64,000 nt of DNA from RYN-230 sp963834515 (lineage in GTDB: Bacteria > Actinomycetota > Actinomycetes > Streptosporangiales > Streptosporangiaceae): the NCBI GenBank assembly GCA_963834515.1, contig CAWICB010000003.1, positions 744,001 through 808,000 of the forward strand, given 5' to 3'. The notes beneath the pieces are model-generated. The model searched no databases. It had not been told where the DNA came from and saw only the letters and a program-made list of their open reading frames with translations. Made by a program: the position numbers and the translations under genes. The stretch's first letter is position 1, and each line of letters begins with the position of its first letter. Positions 1 through 7,371 of this stretch are shown in pieces.

Positions 1-764
1 CTCTTGGTTGTCCCCTCAATGCGTTGTCCAGCTATGACGGCGGCTGACCCGGTGATGCGGACCTCCAGTGCGTCCAGGCCGATGTCTCGCCAGCGGAGGT
101 TCAGCAGTTCGCCGCGACGTGCTCCGGTGTAGGCGGCCAGGTGATAGAAGGCGAACAGGCGGTGACTCTGTGCCGCAGCCAGAAACGTGGCGAGCTGGGC
201 AGGAGCCCAAACCGTCTCAGGCTTGGTGTCTGCCTTGCGGGGCCGCTTGGCGCGTTCGACGGGGTTGGCCGGTAGGACTTGTTCGACCACGACCGCGTCA
301 TGGAATGCCTTGCGTAGTACGGCATGCACGTAGGCCACGGTGCGCGAGGACAGGCCCGTGCCGTTCCGGCCGCCGCCAGTCAGGAGATCGCGGTAGAGCT
401 TCGTGATACGGGCCGGGGTGATGGCCTGCAAGCGCAGGTCGCCGATGTGTGGCCGGACATGACGATTGATCAGGTGACGGTAGTCCTGCAATGTCTTGGA
501 CTTGATCTGCACCGCATGCGCTTCGATCCAGTCATCGAGGTACGCGCTGACGGTGATCGAACTGCGGTCGATGTAACTGCCCTGGTGTGCTTTGACCCGG
601 GCCTCGTCGCGAGCGGCTTTGGCTTCTTCTTCGGTGGCGTATCCGCCGACCCAGCGGGGTTTGCTGATGCCTGTCTCGGTATCCTTAACGCGGATGACGT
701 AGGACCAGGTGGCTCCGCGTTTCATGACGCCGTCGCGGAGCTTGGGGGTGGTCTTGCGGGGCAT
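1..764 (-). CDS. int: Tyrosine recombinase (integrase), C-terminus beyond the window edge
   Basis: Site-specific recombinase that would insert and excise the element at a tRNA gene. The frame reads from an ATG at 764 to position 1 without a stop, giving 254 codons. Residues about 1-50 form an arm-binding-type N-terminus (RWVGGYATEEEA), about 60-150 a SAM-like core-binding domain, and the catalytic domain opens with TGARRGELLNLRW, whose first Arg matches the catalytic Arg of the family. The H-x-x-R and Tyr motifs should lie left of the window. Its start overlaps the xis stop (TAATG), so the two are translationally coupled, the usual xis-int order of pSAM2-like elements. Intactness of the missing third is unknown. 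Confidence 0.93.
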   Translation of the reverse strand, partial: MPRKTTPKLRDGVMKRGATWSYVIRVKDTETGISKPRWVGGYATEEEAKAARDEARVKAHQGSYIDRSSITVSAYLDDWIEAHAVQIKSKTLQDYRHLINRHVRPHIGDLRLQAITPARITKLYRDLLTGGGRNGTGLSSRTVAYVHAVLRKAFHDAVVVEQVLPANPVERAKRPRKADTKPETVWAPAQLATFLAAAQSHRLFAFYHLAAYTGARRGELLNLRWRDIGLDALEVRITGSAAVIAGQRIEGTTK

Positions 765-949
765 TACGCAGCGGTCCTTTCGGCGAGCAGCCTGGAGACG
801 TAGTCCTCCAGGGCGGACAAGGGGATGCGCCGTGATCCGTCGATACGGATAGAGGCGATGGCACCGCTGGCCAGCAGTTCGTAGAGCTTGCTGCGGGAGA
901 TCGCCAGGGCCTCGGCGGCCTCGGGGACAGTCAGGAGGAGCCGGGGCAT
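764..949 (-). CDS. xis: Excisionase / MerR-like HTH DNA-binding protein
   Basis: A 61-residue protein made almost entirely of a winged-helix excisionase domain: LTVPEAAEALAISRSKLYEL is the HTH, followed by the wing (IRIDGSRRIPLSALEDYV). It should bind near the attachment site and bias the integrase toward excision. I chose the ATG at 949, because the longer open frame upstream is arginine/proline-rich shadow sequence of rep. It overlaps the end of the rep gene by 19 bases and the int start by one base (TAATG), so rep-xis-int forms one compact leftward operon. Confidence 0.9.
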   Translation of the reverse strand: MPRLLLTVPEAAEALAISRSKLYELLASGAIASIRIDGSRRIPLSALEDYVSRLLAERTAA

Positions 950-2270
950 GGCGCACCTCCCGTCGCGGATACGGCGGCGCGGGATTCGATGGCGGCCAGT
1001 TCGGCGATGGACGGCAGGTAGCTTCGCCCGGCGTAGTGCCAGTCGGTGACAGTGAGCGTGGTGCCGTCGGTGGGGAGGTCGGCAGCAGCCCGGCAGCGAC
1101 GGCCGTCTCGCGCTGGTGGGCGGCCCGGTCGGCACGCAGCGCGCCGAGGGTGGTGGAGTAGGCGCGGCTCTTGGTAGCGAAGTGGCCGGAGAAGCCGAGC
1201 ATGTGCGCCCACGCGGCCAAGTGAAGGTGGTCGCGGCCGGGCAGCTTGGCCAGCCGGAGGCATTCGGCGATGTGACGGCGGGCGTGGTCGCGGACGGGCA
1301 GCTCGGCGAGCTGGTCGGCTGGGGTGATCCGGCGGTCGATGGTGCCGGTGGCTTCGGCGGCCTTGGTCGCCTACTTCGCGACGTACGCGGCGACCTTGGT
1401 GTCGGTCAGGACCCCCGTGGTGGTGATGGGGCGGGTGTCGAGCTGGCGTCCCCAGGCCAGCGTCCGGGCTGGCACGCCGCGGGTGGCCGGGATGTCGATG
1501 TGGACGGCGCGGGCCGCCTGGTCGATGGCGCCGGTGAGCAGGCCGAGGGTGGCCCAGGCGGGTGGGGCGGTAGACGGGCCGGTGGGGCCGTCGAGGCGGA
1601 TGATCGCGTGGAAGTGAACGACCCCGCGGCGCTGGTATCCGGCGAGCTTGGCGTAGGACACCCGTACCTGGGCGGCGAACGCCTCGCTGGTGAGCCCGGC
1701 CCGGCGGGCCAGGGTGCGGCGCAGGGTGATGGTGAAGCGCCGCCACAGCTCGGGGGCGCAGGCGTTGAACAAGACCGAGCCGGTGTAGTCGTAGCAGTCG
1801 GCGCACAACGGTTCGCCGAGCCGGTCATCGTCCCGGCCGTGCCTGTCGGGGCAGGACATCCGGGCGCCGTGTGGGCAGGTCCCGGCGGCGCGGCGTGGGC
1901 GGCAGGCCAGTTCTCTGCCGCCGCGTTCCCGGTGGGTGTGGACGGGACCGAAGGAGGGCGCGGTGAGCGTGGTGAACACGCACGGGTGGTCTGCGACGGT
2001 GGCTGGGATGCCCTTGCCGCCGGTCAGCCCGGCCCGGATGAGCTGGTAGGTGTCGGCCTGGTAGACCTCGGCGCACGGTGGGCACCGGGAGGCACGGCGC
2101 GTCTTGCAGGCGATGGGCAGCACGCCGCCGGGTTCGTGGACGGTGGTGTAGCGGTGGAGCAGTTCGCCGGTGGTCCCGTCGATGTGATCGACGCGGCCAC
2201 GCAGCAGAACGGGTTGCAGGCAGCCGCCGGGATGCCGGACCATGCCTGCCGGGATGGGGTCGGTGGGCAA
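931..2270 (-). pseudogene. repSA: RepSA-like replication initiator, broken by an amber codon and a frameshift
   Basis: Replication initiator of pSAM2-type elements. The first 299 codons are well preserved: an N-terminal region with zinc-finger-like CPPC and CADC motifs, and a Rep core including VVHFHAIIRLDG (HxH-type metal motif). At 1371-1373 the frame has TAG between YVAK and ATKAAE, where the family has Tyr (YVAKYATK), so TAC to TAG is the simplest change. The same frame then continues well to about 1085, where one lost C in a CCC run moves it into the frame ending at 931 (DLPTDGTTLTVTDWHYAGR and onward). Two independent lesions suggest a dead gene, though either could be an error. It overlaps xis by 19 bases. 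Confidence 0.85.
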
Positions 2271-2528
2271 TGGTGGTGCTCCTCTCGTCAGCCCTTGCGG
2301 GCGGATGGACGAGCGGAGGCGGCCCTGCCAGGCCGGGTGCGGAGGTAGCGGGAATCGGGTCAGCGGTGCTCTGCCGCACGGTGGCCTGGCAGGGTTGCCT
2401 GCCGCTCAGGCGTACATGTGGTGATCAGCACCGTGACCCGGGCACCCGGTGGCTCACCGGCCCGGCATTCGCACGGTCATCCCTCGATGGGGGAGGCCGC
2501 CAACGACCTCAGTCAGATACGCACTAAA

Positions 2529-2560
2529 AGTACGTGCCTGATAAACCTGATATCAGTACG
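2529..2560. promoter_or_regulatory. Candidate operator shared within the integrative element (copy 1)
   Basis: AGTACGTGCCTG at 2529-2540 recurs as AGTACGTGTCTG at 4152-4163, and each copy is followed at short distance by another AGTACG (2555 and 4172). The site lies in the 282-bp gap before rep, partly over the 3' end of the HTH/TPR gene. A regulator of the element binding both sites is the natural reading; this is inference from the repeat alone. Confidence 0.45.
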
Positions 2561-3770
2561 AGTTGATGACGTTCAGCCGTCCGGCCAGCTCACGCAGCTC
2601 GCCGCTGGGCGGGTCCTGCATGGTGAGCAGGTCGGAGACGAGCTGGCGGACTAGCTCATGTCCGCGGACTTGTTCCGGGGTGATTTCTGCGGCTTCACGA
2701 AGCGCCGCCACCGCCTCGGTGACCTGGCGGCGCTGGCCCTGTGCCCGGGCCACGTCGATCATCATCCGGGCGTGCCGTTCGGCCGATAGCCCGGACGTGT
2801 CCACTGCGGCGGCAACGCGCAGGGCTCGGCCAGCGTCGCCGAGCTCGACGGCGATCGCGATCTCGTACAGGCCGACGTTGGCCGGGCCGAACTCAGTGTT
2901 GTAGTCGTTCCGGCCCTCGCCCAAGTCGGCGGCGATCCCGGCCGCCTGCTCAAGCTGGCTGTACGCGGTGTCGGCATCGTTCACCCGCGCCGCGATGACG
3001 GCGCGCTGCAAGGTCAGCCCTCCCCACAACGACATGGCCTGCGGCTTACCCTCATCGGCCATCGGCCAGAGCGCATCGGCTGTCGTGCGGGCGGTCTCCT
3101 CAGCCTGGCCGTAGTGGCGAGCGGCGATGAACACGAACACAAGCCGGAATGCCCCGGCCGCCACTAGCAGCGGGTCGGCTGCCCGTTCCGCGGCCGCCAT
3201 GGCCCGGTCGGCGGCGATCCAGGCCACATCCGGCTCACCGAGCTTGGCCAGAGCCGCCGAGCAGGCTTGGTAGGTCGTGGCCAGCAGCGCGGATGCTTCG
3301 GTCCGCTGATCCTCGGGCGCCGACCGAGTGGCTGTCTCCAGGTCCGGGATGAGGCTCTGCAGCAGGTCGGTCAGCTCGGTGTAGCGTCCCGCGTGCGTCA
3401 GCTCCCACGCCTTGCCGGACCTGGCGCGAAGCGTGCGGATTGCCGGGACGTGCCTCTCGCCGAGCATTGCCTGTAGCACATGAGCGCCGGACAGAATCAG
3501 CCGCAGTTCACCCGCGCCCGGCGGTTCCTCGGTAACTGCGGCCACCACAGGTGCCTCGGCCGCCAGCTCCACGAGCGGGATTTCCAGCGCAATCGCGATG
3601 GTTTCCAGCACCGACATCCGGTCCACCCTGCGCACACCGCGCTCCACCTGGGAAACCCACGCCACCGACCGCCGCAGTATGCGGGCCAGCTCAGCCTGCG
3701 ACAGACCCCGGCGGTGCCGCTCGGCGGCGATCTTCCGGCCAAGCGCCTGCTGATAGTCCGGGGTGCTCAA
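2553..3770 (-). CDS. XRE-family HTH regulator with C-terminal TPR-like domain
   Basis: A 405-residue protein. Residues about 8-65 are a Cro/C1-type HTH (LGRKIAAERHRRGLSQAELA, then VAWVSQVERG). The remainder is all-alpha, alanine-rich and TPR-like, as in peptide- or partner-sensing regulators of actinomycetes. It probably controls the integrative element or the neighbouring ABM gene. The start appears to be TTG at 3770, overlapping the stop of the upstream ABM gene (TTGA), which argues for co-translation. No ligand can be named. It is full length with no visible lesion. Confidence 0.85.
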   Translation of the reverse strand: MSTPDYQQALGRKIAAERHRRGLSQAELARILRRSVAWVSQVERGVRRVDRMSVLETIAIALEIPLVELAAEAPVVAAVTEEPPGAGELRLILSGAHVLQAMLGERHVPAIRTLRARSGKAWELTHAGRYTELTDLLQSLIPDLETATRSAPEDQRTEASALLATTYQACSAALAKLGEPDVAWIAADRAMAAAERAADPLLVAAGAFRLVFVFIAARHYGQAEETARTTADALWPMADEGKPQAMSLWGGLTLQRAVIAARVNDADTAYSQLEQAAGIAADLGEGRNDYNTEFGPANVGLYEIAIAVELGDAGRALRVAAAVDTSGLSAERHARMMIDVARAQGQRRQVTEAVAALREAAEITPEQVRGHELVRQLVSDLLTMQDPPSGELRELAGRLNVINSY

Positions 3771-4075
3771 CTGCCGGTGCCCTTGCCCGTCTGCAGCGTC
3801 AGCCAGTCAACCTCGGTGCTGGCCAGGTACTGGTCCCGCTCGGCCAGGTAGCGACCAGTGGCAGGGGACGCCTCGTGCGCCTCGAACGCGGCCCGGTCCC
3901 GGTACAGCTCGTAGAAGATCCGCTGTAGCGGCTGGCCTTCCACCAGATGGGAGGCGTACACGAGCGTCCCCGGCTCGTCAGCCTTGATGGCTTCGATGGT
4001 CTCGGCTACCAGCCGGTCATAAGCCTCGGCGCTGGCCTCGTCCTTGCACGTGAAGCGGACGAACAGACCAAACAT
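3767..4075 (-). CDS. ABM-fold (antibiotic biosynthesis monooxygenase-like) protein
   Basis: A 102-residue single-domain protein of the dimeric alpha/beta-barrel ABM superfamily (YgiN/quinol monooxygenase-like). It has the typical opening FGLFVRFTCKDE, a central P-G-T-L-V-Y strand with YELYRDRAAFEAHEAS, and a short C-terminal strand. Members oxidise quinols or aromatic polyketides without cofactors; the substrate here is unknown. The ATG at 4075 has a GGAGAG site. Its last bases overlap the start of the HTH/TPR gene, making a two-gene leftward operon from a promoter near 4140 that carries a perfect palindrome. Confidence 0.82.
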   Translation of the reverse strand: MFGLFVRFTCKDEASAEAYDRLVAETIEAIKADEPGTLVYASHLVEGQPLQRIFYELYRDRAAFEAHEASPATGRYLAERDQYLASTEVDWLTLQTGKGTGS

Positions 4076-4140
4076 CGCTCTCCTCCAGATCGCGTGACGC
4101 CATGCTCGCACTCAATGTGCTGGGCTAGTACACGAAGTGT

Positions 4141-4177
4141 CACGTACTTATAGTACGTGTCTGTTATCCAGAGTACG
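4141..4177. promoter_or_regulatory. Divergent promoter region with perfect palindrome and shared operator motif (copy 2)
   Basis: 4141-4159 is a perfect palindrome, CACGTACTTATAGTACGTG (8-base arms, 3-base centre). Overlapping it is AGTACGTGTCTG (4152-4163), the same motif as at 2529, and a further AGTACG at 4172. The site sits between the leftward ABM/HTH operon and the rightward ATPase/XRE operon, so one regulator could control both directions as well as rep. Confidence 0.6.
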
Positions 4178-4206
4178 CTTATGGTCACTAAGAGGCCGCG
4201 GACCAC

Positions 4207-4632
4207 GTGCCCGAGCGAGGACCGATGCAGTCACCAGCACCTAGAACACTCGCATTACGCACCACCAGCGTCACCTACCCAGGCAGTGCCGAGCACATCA
4301 GCGCCGTTCGGGCCGACCTCCGCGCACTTCTCCGTGACTGCCCCATGGCAGACGACGTGATCCTCTGCGCCTCCGAACTCGCAGCCAACGCCGCCCTGCA
4401 CTCCGATTCGCGCCAGTCCGGCGGCACCTTCACCGTCCACACCACGATCAGCCCAGGCCAGCATGTGCGGATCGACGTCGAGGACAACGGCGGCCCGTGG
4501 AAGACAGCGGTCAGCGATCCGGCCCGCCACCACGGCCTGGACATCATCCGCGCCCTTGCTAACGACTGGGGCATCGACGGCGACCAGGCGCATCACACCG
4601 TCTGGGCCGTCTTCCATTGGACCGCCTCATGA
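4207..4632 (+). CDS. RsbW/SpoIIAB-like ATP-binding protein (HATPase)
   Basis: A 141-residue GHKL-ATPase of the anti-sigma-factor kinase type common in actinomycetes. The N-box is ASELAANAALHS (usually ELVTNAVRHS), followed by VDVEDNGG-type residues for the G1 box and a HHGLDIIRALANDWG segment matching the G2 region. Such proteins bind a sigma factor or phosphorylate an anti-anti-sigma factor; no partner is adjacent. The start is GTG at 4207, with an alternative ATG at 4225. Its stop overlaps the start of the next gene (ATGA), so it is an operon with the XRE gene. It is element-borne cargo or regulation. Confidence 0.8.
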   Translation: MPERGPMQSPAPRTLALRTTSVTYPGSAEHISAVRADLRALLRDCPMADDVILCASELAANAALHSDSRQSGGTFTVHTTISPGQHVRIDVEDNGGPWKTAVSDPARHHGLDIIRALANDWGIDGDQAHHTVWAVFHWTAS

Positions 4633-4889
4633 ACGCCGCCCGGAACAAGCAAGAGACGCAACGCTGGACGGCAGTTGTAGACGGTAAGCGCCTTCGCCAG
4701 CTTCGTCGGCAGCGCGGTTTAGCCCGGGAAGAGCTGGCGGCCCAGGCCGGAATCAGCTCGCACACTCTGTCCAGGCTGGAGCGCCAGCGGAAGGCCTCCT
4801 GCCGTACCCGCACCCTCGCCAGGCTGGCAGGCGCCCTTGGCGAAGAGCCATCTTCGATCGCGCCGGGCATCGGCCGACACGCGCTCTGA
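4629..4889 (+). CDS. Small XRE-family HTH regulator
   Basis: An 86-residue protein with a basic N-terminus (NAARNKQETQRWT) and one HTH_XRE domain at about residues 20-75: LRQLRRQRGLAREELAAQAG is helices 1-2, and SSHTLSRLERQRK the recognition helix. The ATG at 4629 overlaps the TGA of the ATPase gene, which decides the start; the longer TTG-initiated frame at 4617 is less likely. Probably a repressor within the integrative element. No downstream gene follows for 470 bases. Confidence 0.8.
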   Translation: MNAARNKQETQRWTAVVDGKRLRQLRRQRGLAREELAAQAGISSHTLSRLERQRKASCRTRTLARLAGALGEEPSSIAPGIGRHAL

Positions 4890-5361
4890 GGCGGCACGAT
4901 TCCTTGTCCTGTGAGGATTTTCTTCACAGTTATCAAGGGCGCACCTGCGGCGCGCCAGCCGTCCGGCCCACTGGGGGTCCGGATCGGGCGCAGTAAGCGC
5001 GTAGTCATCGGGGAGAATGCGTGACCGGCAAACCGAGCGCCACTATCGCCCAGAGCAGCGGAACGGCGGCCCCATACTGGGACTCTGGGGCGGCGGCCTG
5101 CCGCACCCTGCCGGGCGGAAGCCCTACGGGTGCGGCGCCGCACGCCGGTCAGCTGGCCCGCATCCGCAGGCCGGTGGCTCAGGCGGTAACGGCGTCCCTG
5201 ATGACCGCGCCTGCGTAATCCGACCGGGGCCGTCCTCCGCGCCGGGCATCCTCTCGCCGGCAAAGATCACCGTCAAGGGCGCGCCCGAGGGCGCGTCGCT
5301 GGTGCCATGGCGCAAGCGCCACCCTTGACACTGATCTTCCCCGGCAAGACCTCGGCACCTA
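4890..5361. other. Non-coding stretch with partial internal repeats
   Basis: No convincing gene in 472 bp. It contains two related GC-rich hairpin modules, one near 4931 (ATCAAGGGCGCACCTGCGGC) and one near 5271 (GTCAAGGGCGCGCCCGAGGG), and the first copy of the 50-bp module repeated at 5904. A 64-codon frame from the GTG at 5021 has an upstream GGGGAG but a composition unlike a folded protein; I do not call it. Confidence 0.5.
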
Positions 5362-5384
5362 TCAGGAGGACGGGGCAGGTGGCG
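5333..5384. repeat. 50-bp direct repeat, copy 1 (mate at 5904-5954)
   Basis: Begins GATCTTCCCCGGCAAGACC and ends GAGGACGGGG plus a purine-rich tail. The mate at 5904-5954 differs by a few substitutions and one insertion (GATCTTCCCCGGCAAAGACC). The two copies flank the first attachment site, one inside the element and one just outside it. Confidence 0.6.
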
Positions 5385-5607
5385 AAGCTTTGATCGATCC
5401 AGCTATATCCAAGGCAGCGGCGGCAAGTGCTGCGATGGCTTTCGCTGTCGCCACCTGCGCGAAAATCGCTGCCGCCGCTTGCTCCCGCCCATCGTTCTCA
5501 GCCATGCTCAAGGCATTTTGTGCCCACTGTTGGCAACTAGCCAAATGGTTTCGTGCGTCAAGGAGCTGCTGCTGCTCAGCTACCCATCTTTCGTCCGATG
5601 ACGACAT
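5362..5607 (-). CDS. Small helical protein of unknown function
   Basis: An 81-residue protein, unrecognised. It is predicted almost all alpha-helical: a charged N-terminal half (ERWVAEQQQLLDARNHLASC) and an alanine-rich second half (AKAIAALAAAALDIAG) that could be a weak membrane or coiled-coil segment. An AGGAAGG site lies about 12 bases before the ATG at 5607. The base composition is lower in GC than its neighbours, in keeping with element cargo. It is the last gene before the attachment-site repeat at 5836. Confidence 0.6.
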   Translation of the reverse strand: MSSSDERWVAEQQQLLDARNHLASCQQWAQNALSMAENDGREQAAAAIFAQVATAKAIAALAAAALDIAGSIKASPPAPSS

Positions 5608-5835
5608 AAGACCCGCCTTCCTAACTACGACCCGTTAAGTACCTTAGATGCGGTAGCCGGTGTCAACCCAAACTTGACAGTCGCCGTCCTCCCAGCCGGA
5701 CCTGGCCATCGGGCTTACCTGGCCGGATTTTGGCCGCACAGCAGCGCTCGACGCTGCCGTCTGCTGCGCATCAATGAACAGCATTCCACCAGGTCAACAG
5801 GTATATGGGCCGGTGGGGGAGATGCGCGAAACACT

Positions 5836-5878
5836 CTACGGATCAGAAGGTTGGGGGTTCGAGTCCCTCCGAGCGCGC
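5836..5878 (+). repeat. Attachment-site core: 3' half of tRNA-Arg(ACG), copy 1
   Basis: A 43-bp sequence identical to 7002-7044. It begins at the anticodon loop (CTACGGA, anticodon ACG), then TCAGA as the 3' anticodon stem, a variable loop, a T arm (GGGGG, TTCGAGT, CCCTC) and the acceptor strand CGAGCGC with discriminator G. The 5' half of a tRNA is absent: the bases before it do not pair with TCAGA. It is therefore not a functional tRNA but the half-gene left at the far end of an element inserted into a tRNA-Arg gene, and the likely right end of the int-xis-rep element that starts left of the window. Confidence 0.85.
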
Positions 5879-5903
5879 CCAGGTCAAAGGCCCTCCCGGT
5901 AGT

Positions 5904-5954
5904 GATCTTCCCCGGCAAAGACCCGGCACCTGCCGGGAGGACGGGGGGAAGGCG
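5904..5954. repeat. 50-bp direct repeat, copy 2 (mate at 5333-5384)
   Basis: The second copy of the GATCTTCCCCGGCAA module, lying 25 bases right of the first attachment core. It suggests that sequence on both sides of the junction derives from related elements. Confidence 0.6.
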
Positions 5955-6006
5955 ACATCAATACGCTCACCCGCCTGCGTGAACTAGGTACCGCCGCACG
6001 CGCAGG

Positions 6007-6369
6007 CTAGCCCTTCCCCTGCTCCTTCGTCGTATCGGGAGGGGCGGCCTCGGCCCGGTTGATGAGGTCGTCGCGCTGCTGGCTGACTGCGGCCGTTTCA
6101 CGGCGGGACTGTTCGAGATCGCGGCGCGAGTCACGGCCGCGCCGCGAGGTGCGGCGCGCACCGGCCAGCAGCAGGCTCAGCCCGAGCATGGCGAGAGCAC
6201 CGACCACGATGCCGTAGAGGAACAGCGTGCCGGTGGAGCCGGTCACGTGGTAGCCGAACACCGCGAACCCATGAGTGAGCGCATGCGCGCTGCCAGTGTT
6301 GCTGAGCACACCGGCCACGCCCACGACCACAGCCGCGACCAGAATGATTAGCCCAAGGATGACGATCAC
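6007..6369 (-). CDS. Small membrane protein with two TM helices and a charged tail
   Basis: A 120-residue protein. Residues 1-22 (IVILGLIILVAAVVVGVAGV) and about 48-72 (TLFLYGIVVGALAMLGLSLL) are membrane spans; the C-terminal 45 residues are strongly charged and helical (RDLEQSRRETAAVSQQRDDL) and probably cytoplasmic. The GTG at 6369 is chosen because AAGGAG lies eight bases upstream. I recognise the general type (conserved actinomycete membrane protein) but not a function. It lies between the two attachment cores, beside another small membrane-protein gene. Confidence 0.72.
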   Translation of the reverse strand: MIVILGLIILVAAVVVGVAGVLSNTGSAHALTHGFAVFGYHVTGSTGTLFLYGIVVGALAMLGLSLLLAGARRTSRRGRDSRRDLEQSRRETAAVSQQRDDLINRAEAAPPDTTKEQGKG

Positions 6370-6394
6370 GACGTGCTCCTTGAAACCTACAGCC

Positions 6395-6631
6395 CTACCG
6401 GGCCCGAGGCAGGCGCGGGTAGCGGTCCACGAAGACGAAGACGGCGGCACCGATCACGACACCCAGCACAGCCACCAGCCATAGCGGCATGACCTTGGCG
6501 AGGATGCCGCCGACCAAGAAGGCAGCGAACAAGGCGACCGCGATCGCGTAAGGAGTCATAGCCACGGGCCGCCGCGTGCCCGGCTTGGAGGTCTTCTGAT
6601 CGGGCGCGGGGTCCGTCGCCACAGTCGCCAT
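6395..6631 (-). CDS. Small two-TM membrane protein
   Basis: A 78-residue protein. A polar N-terminus of about 24 residues leads into two spans, TPYAIAVALFAAFLVGGIL and PLWLVAVLGVVIGAAVFVFV, with a basic C-terminus. The ATG at 6631 has GGCAGGAG just upstream. It precedes the gene ending at 6007 by 25 bases in the same direction, so the two probably form an operon. Function unknown; both lie in the 1.1-kb segment bounded by the tRNA-Arg half-gene repeats. Confidence 0.72.
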   Translation of the reverse strand: MATVATDPAPDQKTSKPGTRRPVAMTPYAIAVALFAAFLVGGILAKVMPLWLVAVLGVVIGAAVFVFVDRYPRLPRAR

Positions 6632-7001
6632 CTCCTGCCAGCGCGTTCGCTGTCTCAGTGACCAACATACTGCCCTGCACCAGAGCGTGCCTGCAAGAGA
6701 CCCGCAGCACTCCCAGGGCCGTGCCACATCCGTGCCAGAACGGGGAGCGGAGAGTGCACCAGCGGTCACTCAGGAAACAGGCATATCGGGCTTGACCTCA
6801 ATCCACCCTGGTGCCTTATGTCACCGAACCACCTTTGCACGCAAGGGATCACGGCACACGGAGCCGGGTGGATCTTGCTAACACGGATGCTAACAACGGA
6901 TCTGGATGAGCTTGGATACGGCTGGAATGGGTTGTCCACCCCGAGCGGTGCGGCCAGGCAAGCGGGACGATGGTGGACGACCCCGGACATCCTTGATCTT
7001 G
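6632..7001. other. Non-coding flank of the second attachment core
   Basis: No gene seen. Near its right end, TGCTAACACGGA (6876-6887) is followed directly by TGCTAACAACGGA (6888-6900), a tandem repeat 102 bases before the attachment core. Its position suits an arm-type integrase or excisionase binding site; that is inference. Confidence 0.45.
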
Positions 7002-7044
7002 CTACGGATCAGAAGGTTGGGGGTTCGAGTCCCTCCGAGCGCGC
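7002..7044 (+). repeat. Attachment-site core: 3' half of tRNA-Arg(ACG), copy 2
   Basis: Identical over 43 bp to 5836-5878 and likewise lacking the 5' half of the tRNA. It is followed after 50 bases by the 3' end of an integrase gene pointing toward it, the normal arrangement at the int end of a tRNA-targeting element. The 1.17-kb interval between the copies is probably what remains of a separate insertion. Confidence 0.85.
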
Positions 7045-7094
7045 TCACCTCCAGCGCGCTCACCACAACCGCAGGCCAGCATCATGGTCACGAG

Positions 7095-7288
7095 CTATCC
7101 CGCTCGTTCTCGTCTGGTCGGATTCTGGCCCGAATCTGTGATCTCAGCAGCGTTGTCGAGGCGATCCGCATAGCGGTCCATGTTGACAGAGGGGGCCGTA
7201 CAGGTCGAGGGCCGTGGTGATGCTGGTGCGTATCCCATGATCTCCTGGAGCATCTTCGGCGGGTACGCGGGCGGGTGTCGGCGGCACG
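7095..7288 (-). pseudogene. 3' remnant of a tyrosine integrase, cut off at the IS21-like element
   Basis: The reverse strand encodes the last part of an integrase: PPKMLQEIMG, then in another frame TSITTALDLYG, then again NMDRYADRLDNAAE. Intact relatives read MLQEIMGHASIATTLDLYGHL and DMDRYADRF, so the fragment carries at least two frameshifts. It ends abruptly at the IS21 terminus, and no matching upstream half is seen beyond the other IS end. It is homologous, flanks included, to the remnant at 12930-13300. Confidence 0.8.
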
Positions 7289-7371
7289 TGAATACTGACC
7301 CCGGCGTGGCATCCGAATTTTGACCCCCTGTCCGATGACTCTGGCTCCAGCCGAGCCAGGGGGTGGAAGGG

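Noticed and set aside
5021..5215. A 64-residue small gene with GGGGAG upstream
   Set aside because: The product is Ala/Pro/Gly/Thr-rich without fold or family resemblance, and overlaps other equally open frames in a repeat-bearing non-coding stretch.
5836..5878. tRNA-Arg gene
   Set aside because: Only the 3' half is present; the bases before the anticodon loop do not pair with the 3' stem TCAGA, and no D arm or acceptor 5' strand is found. The same holds for 7002-7044.
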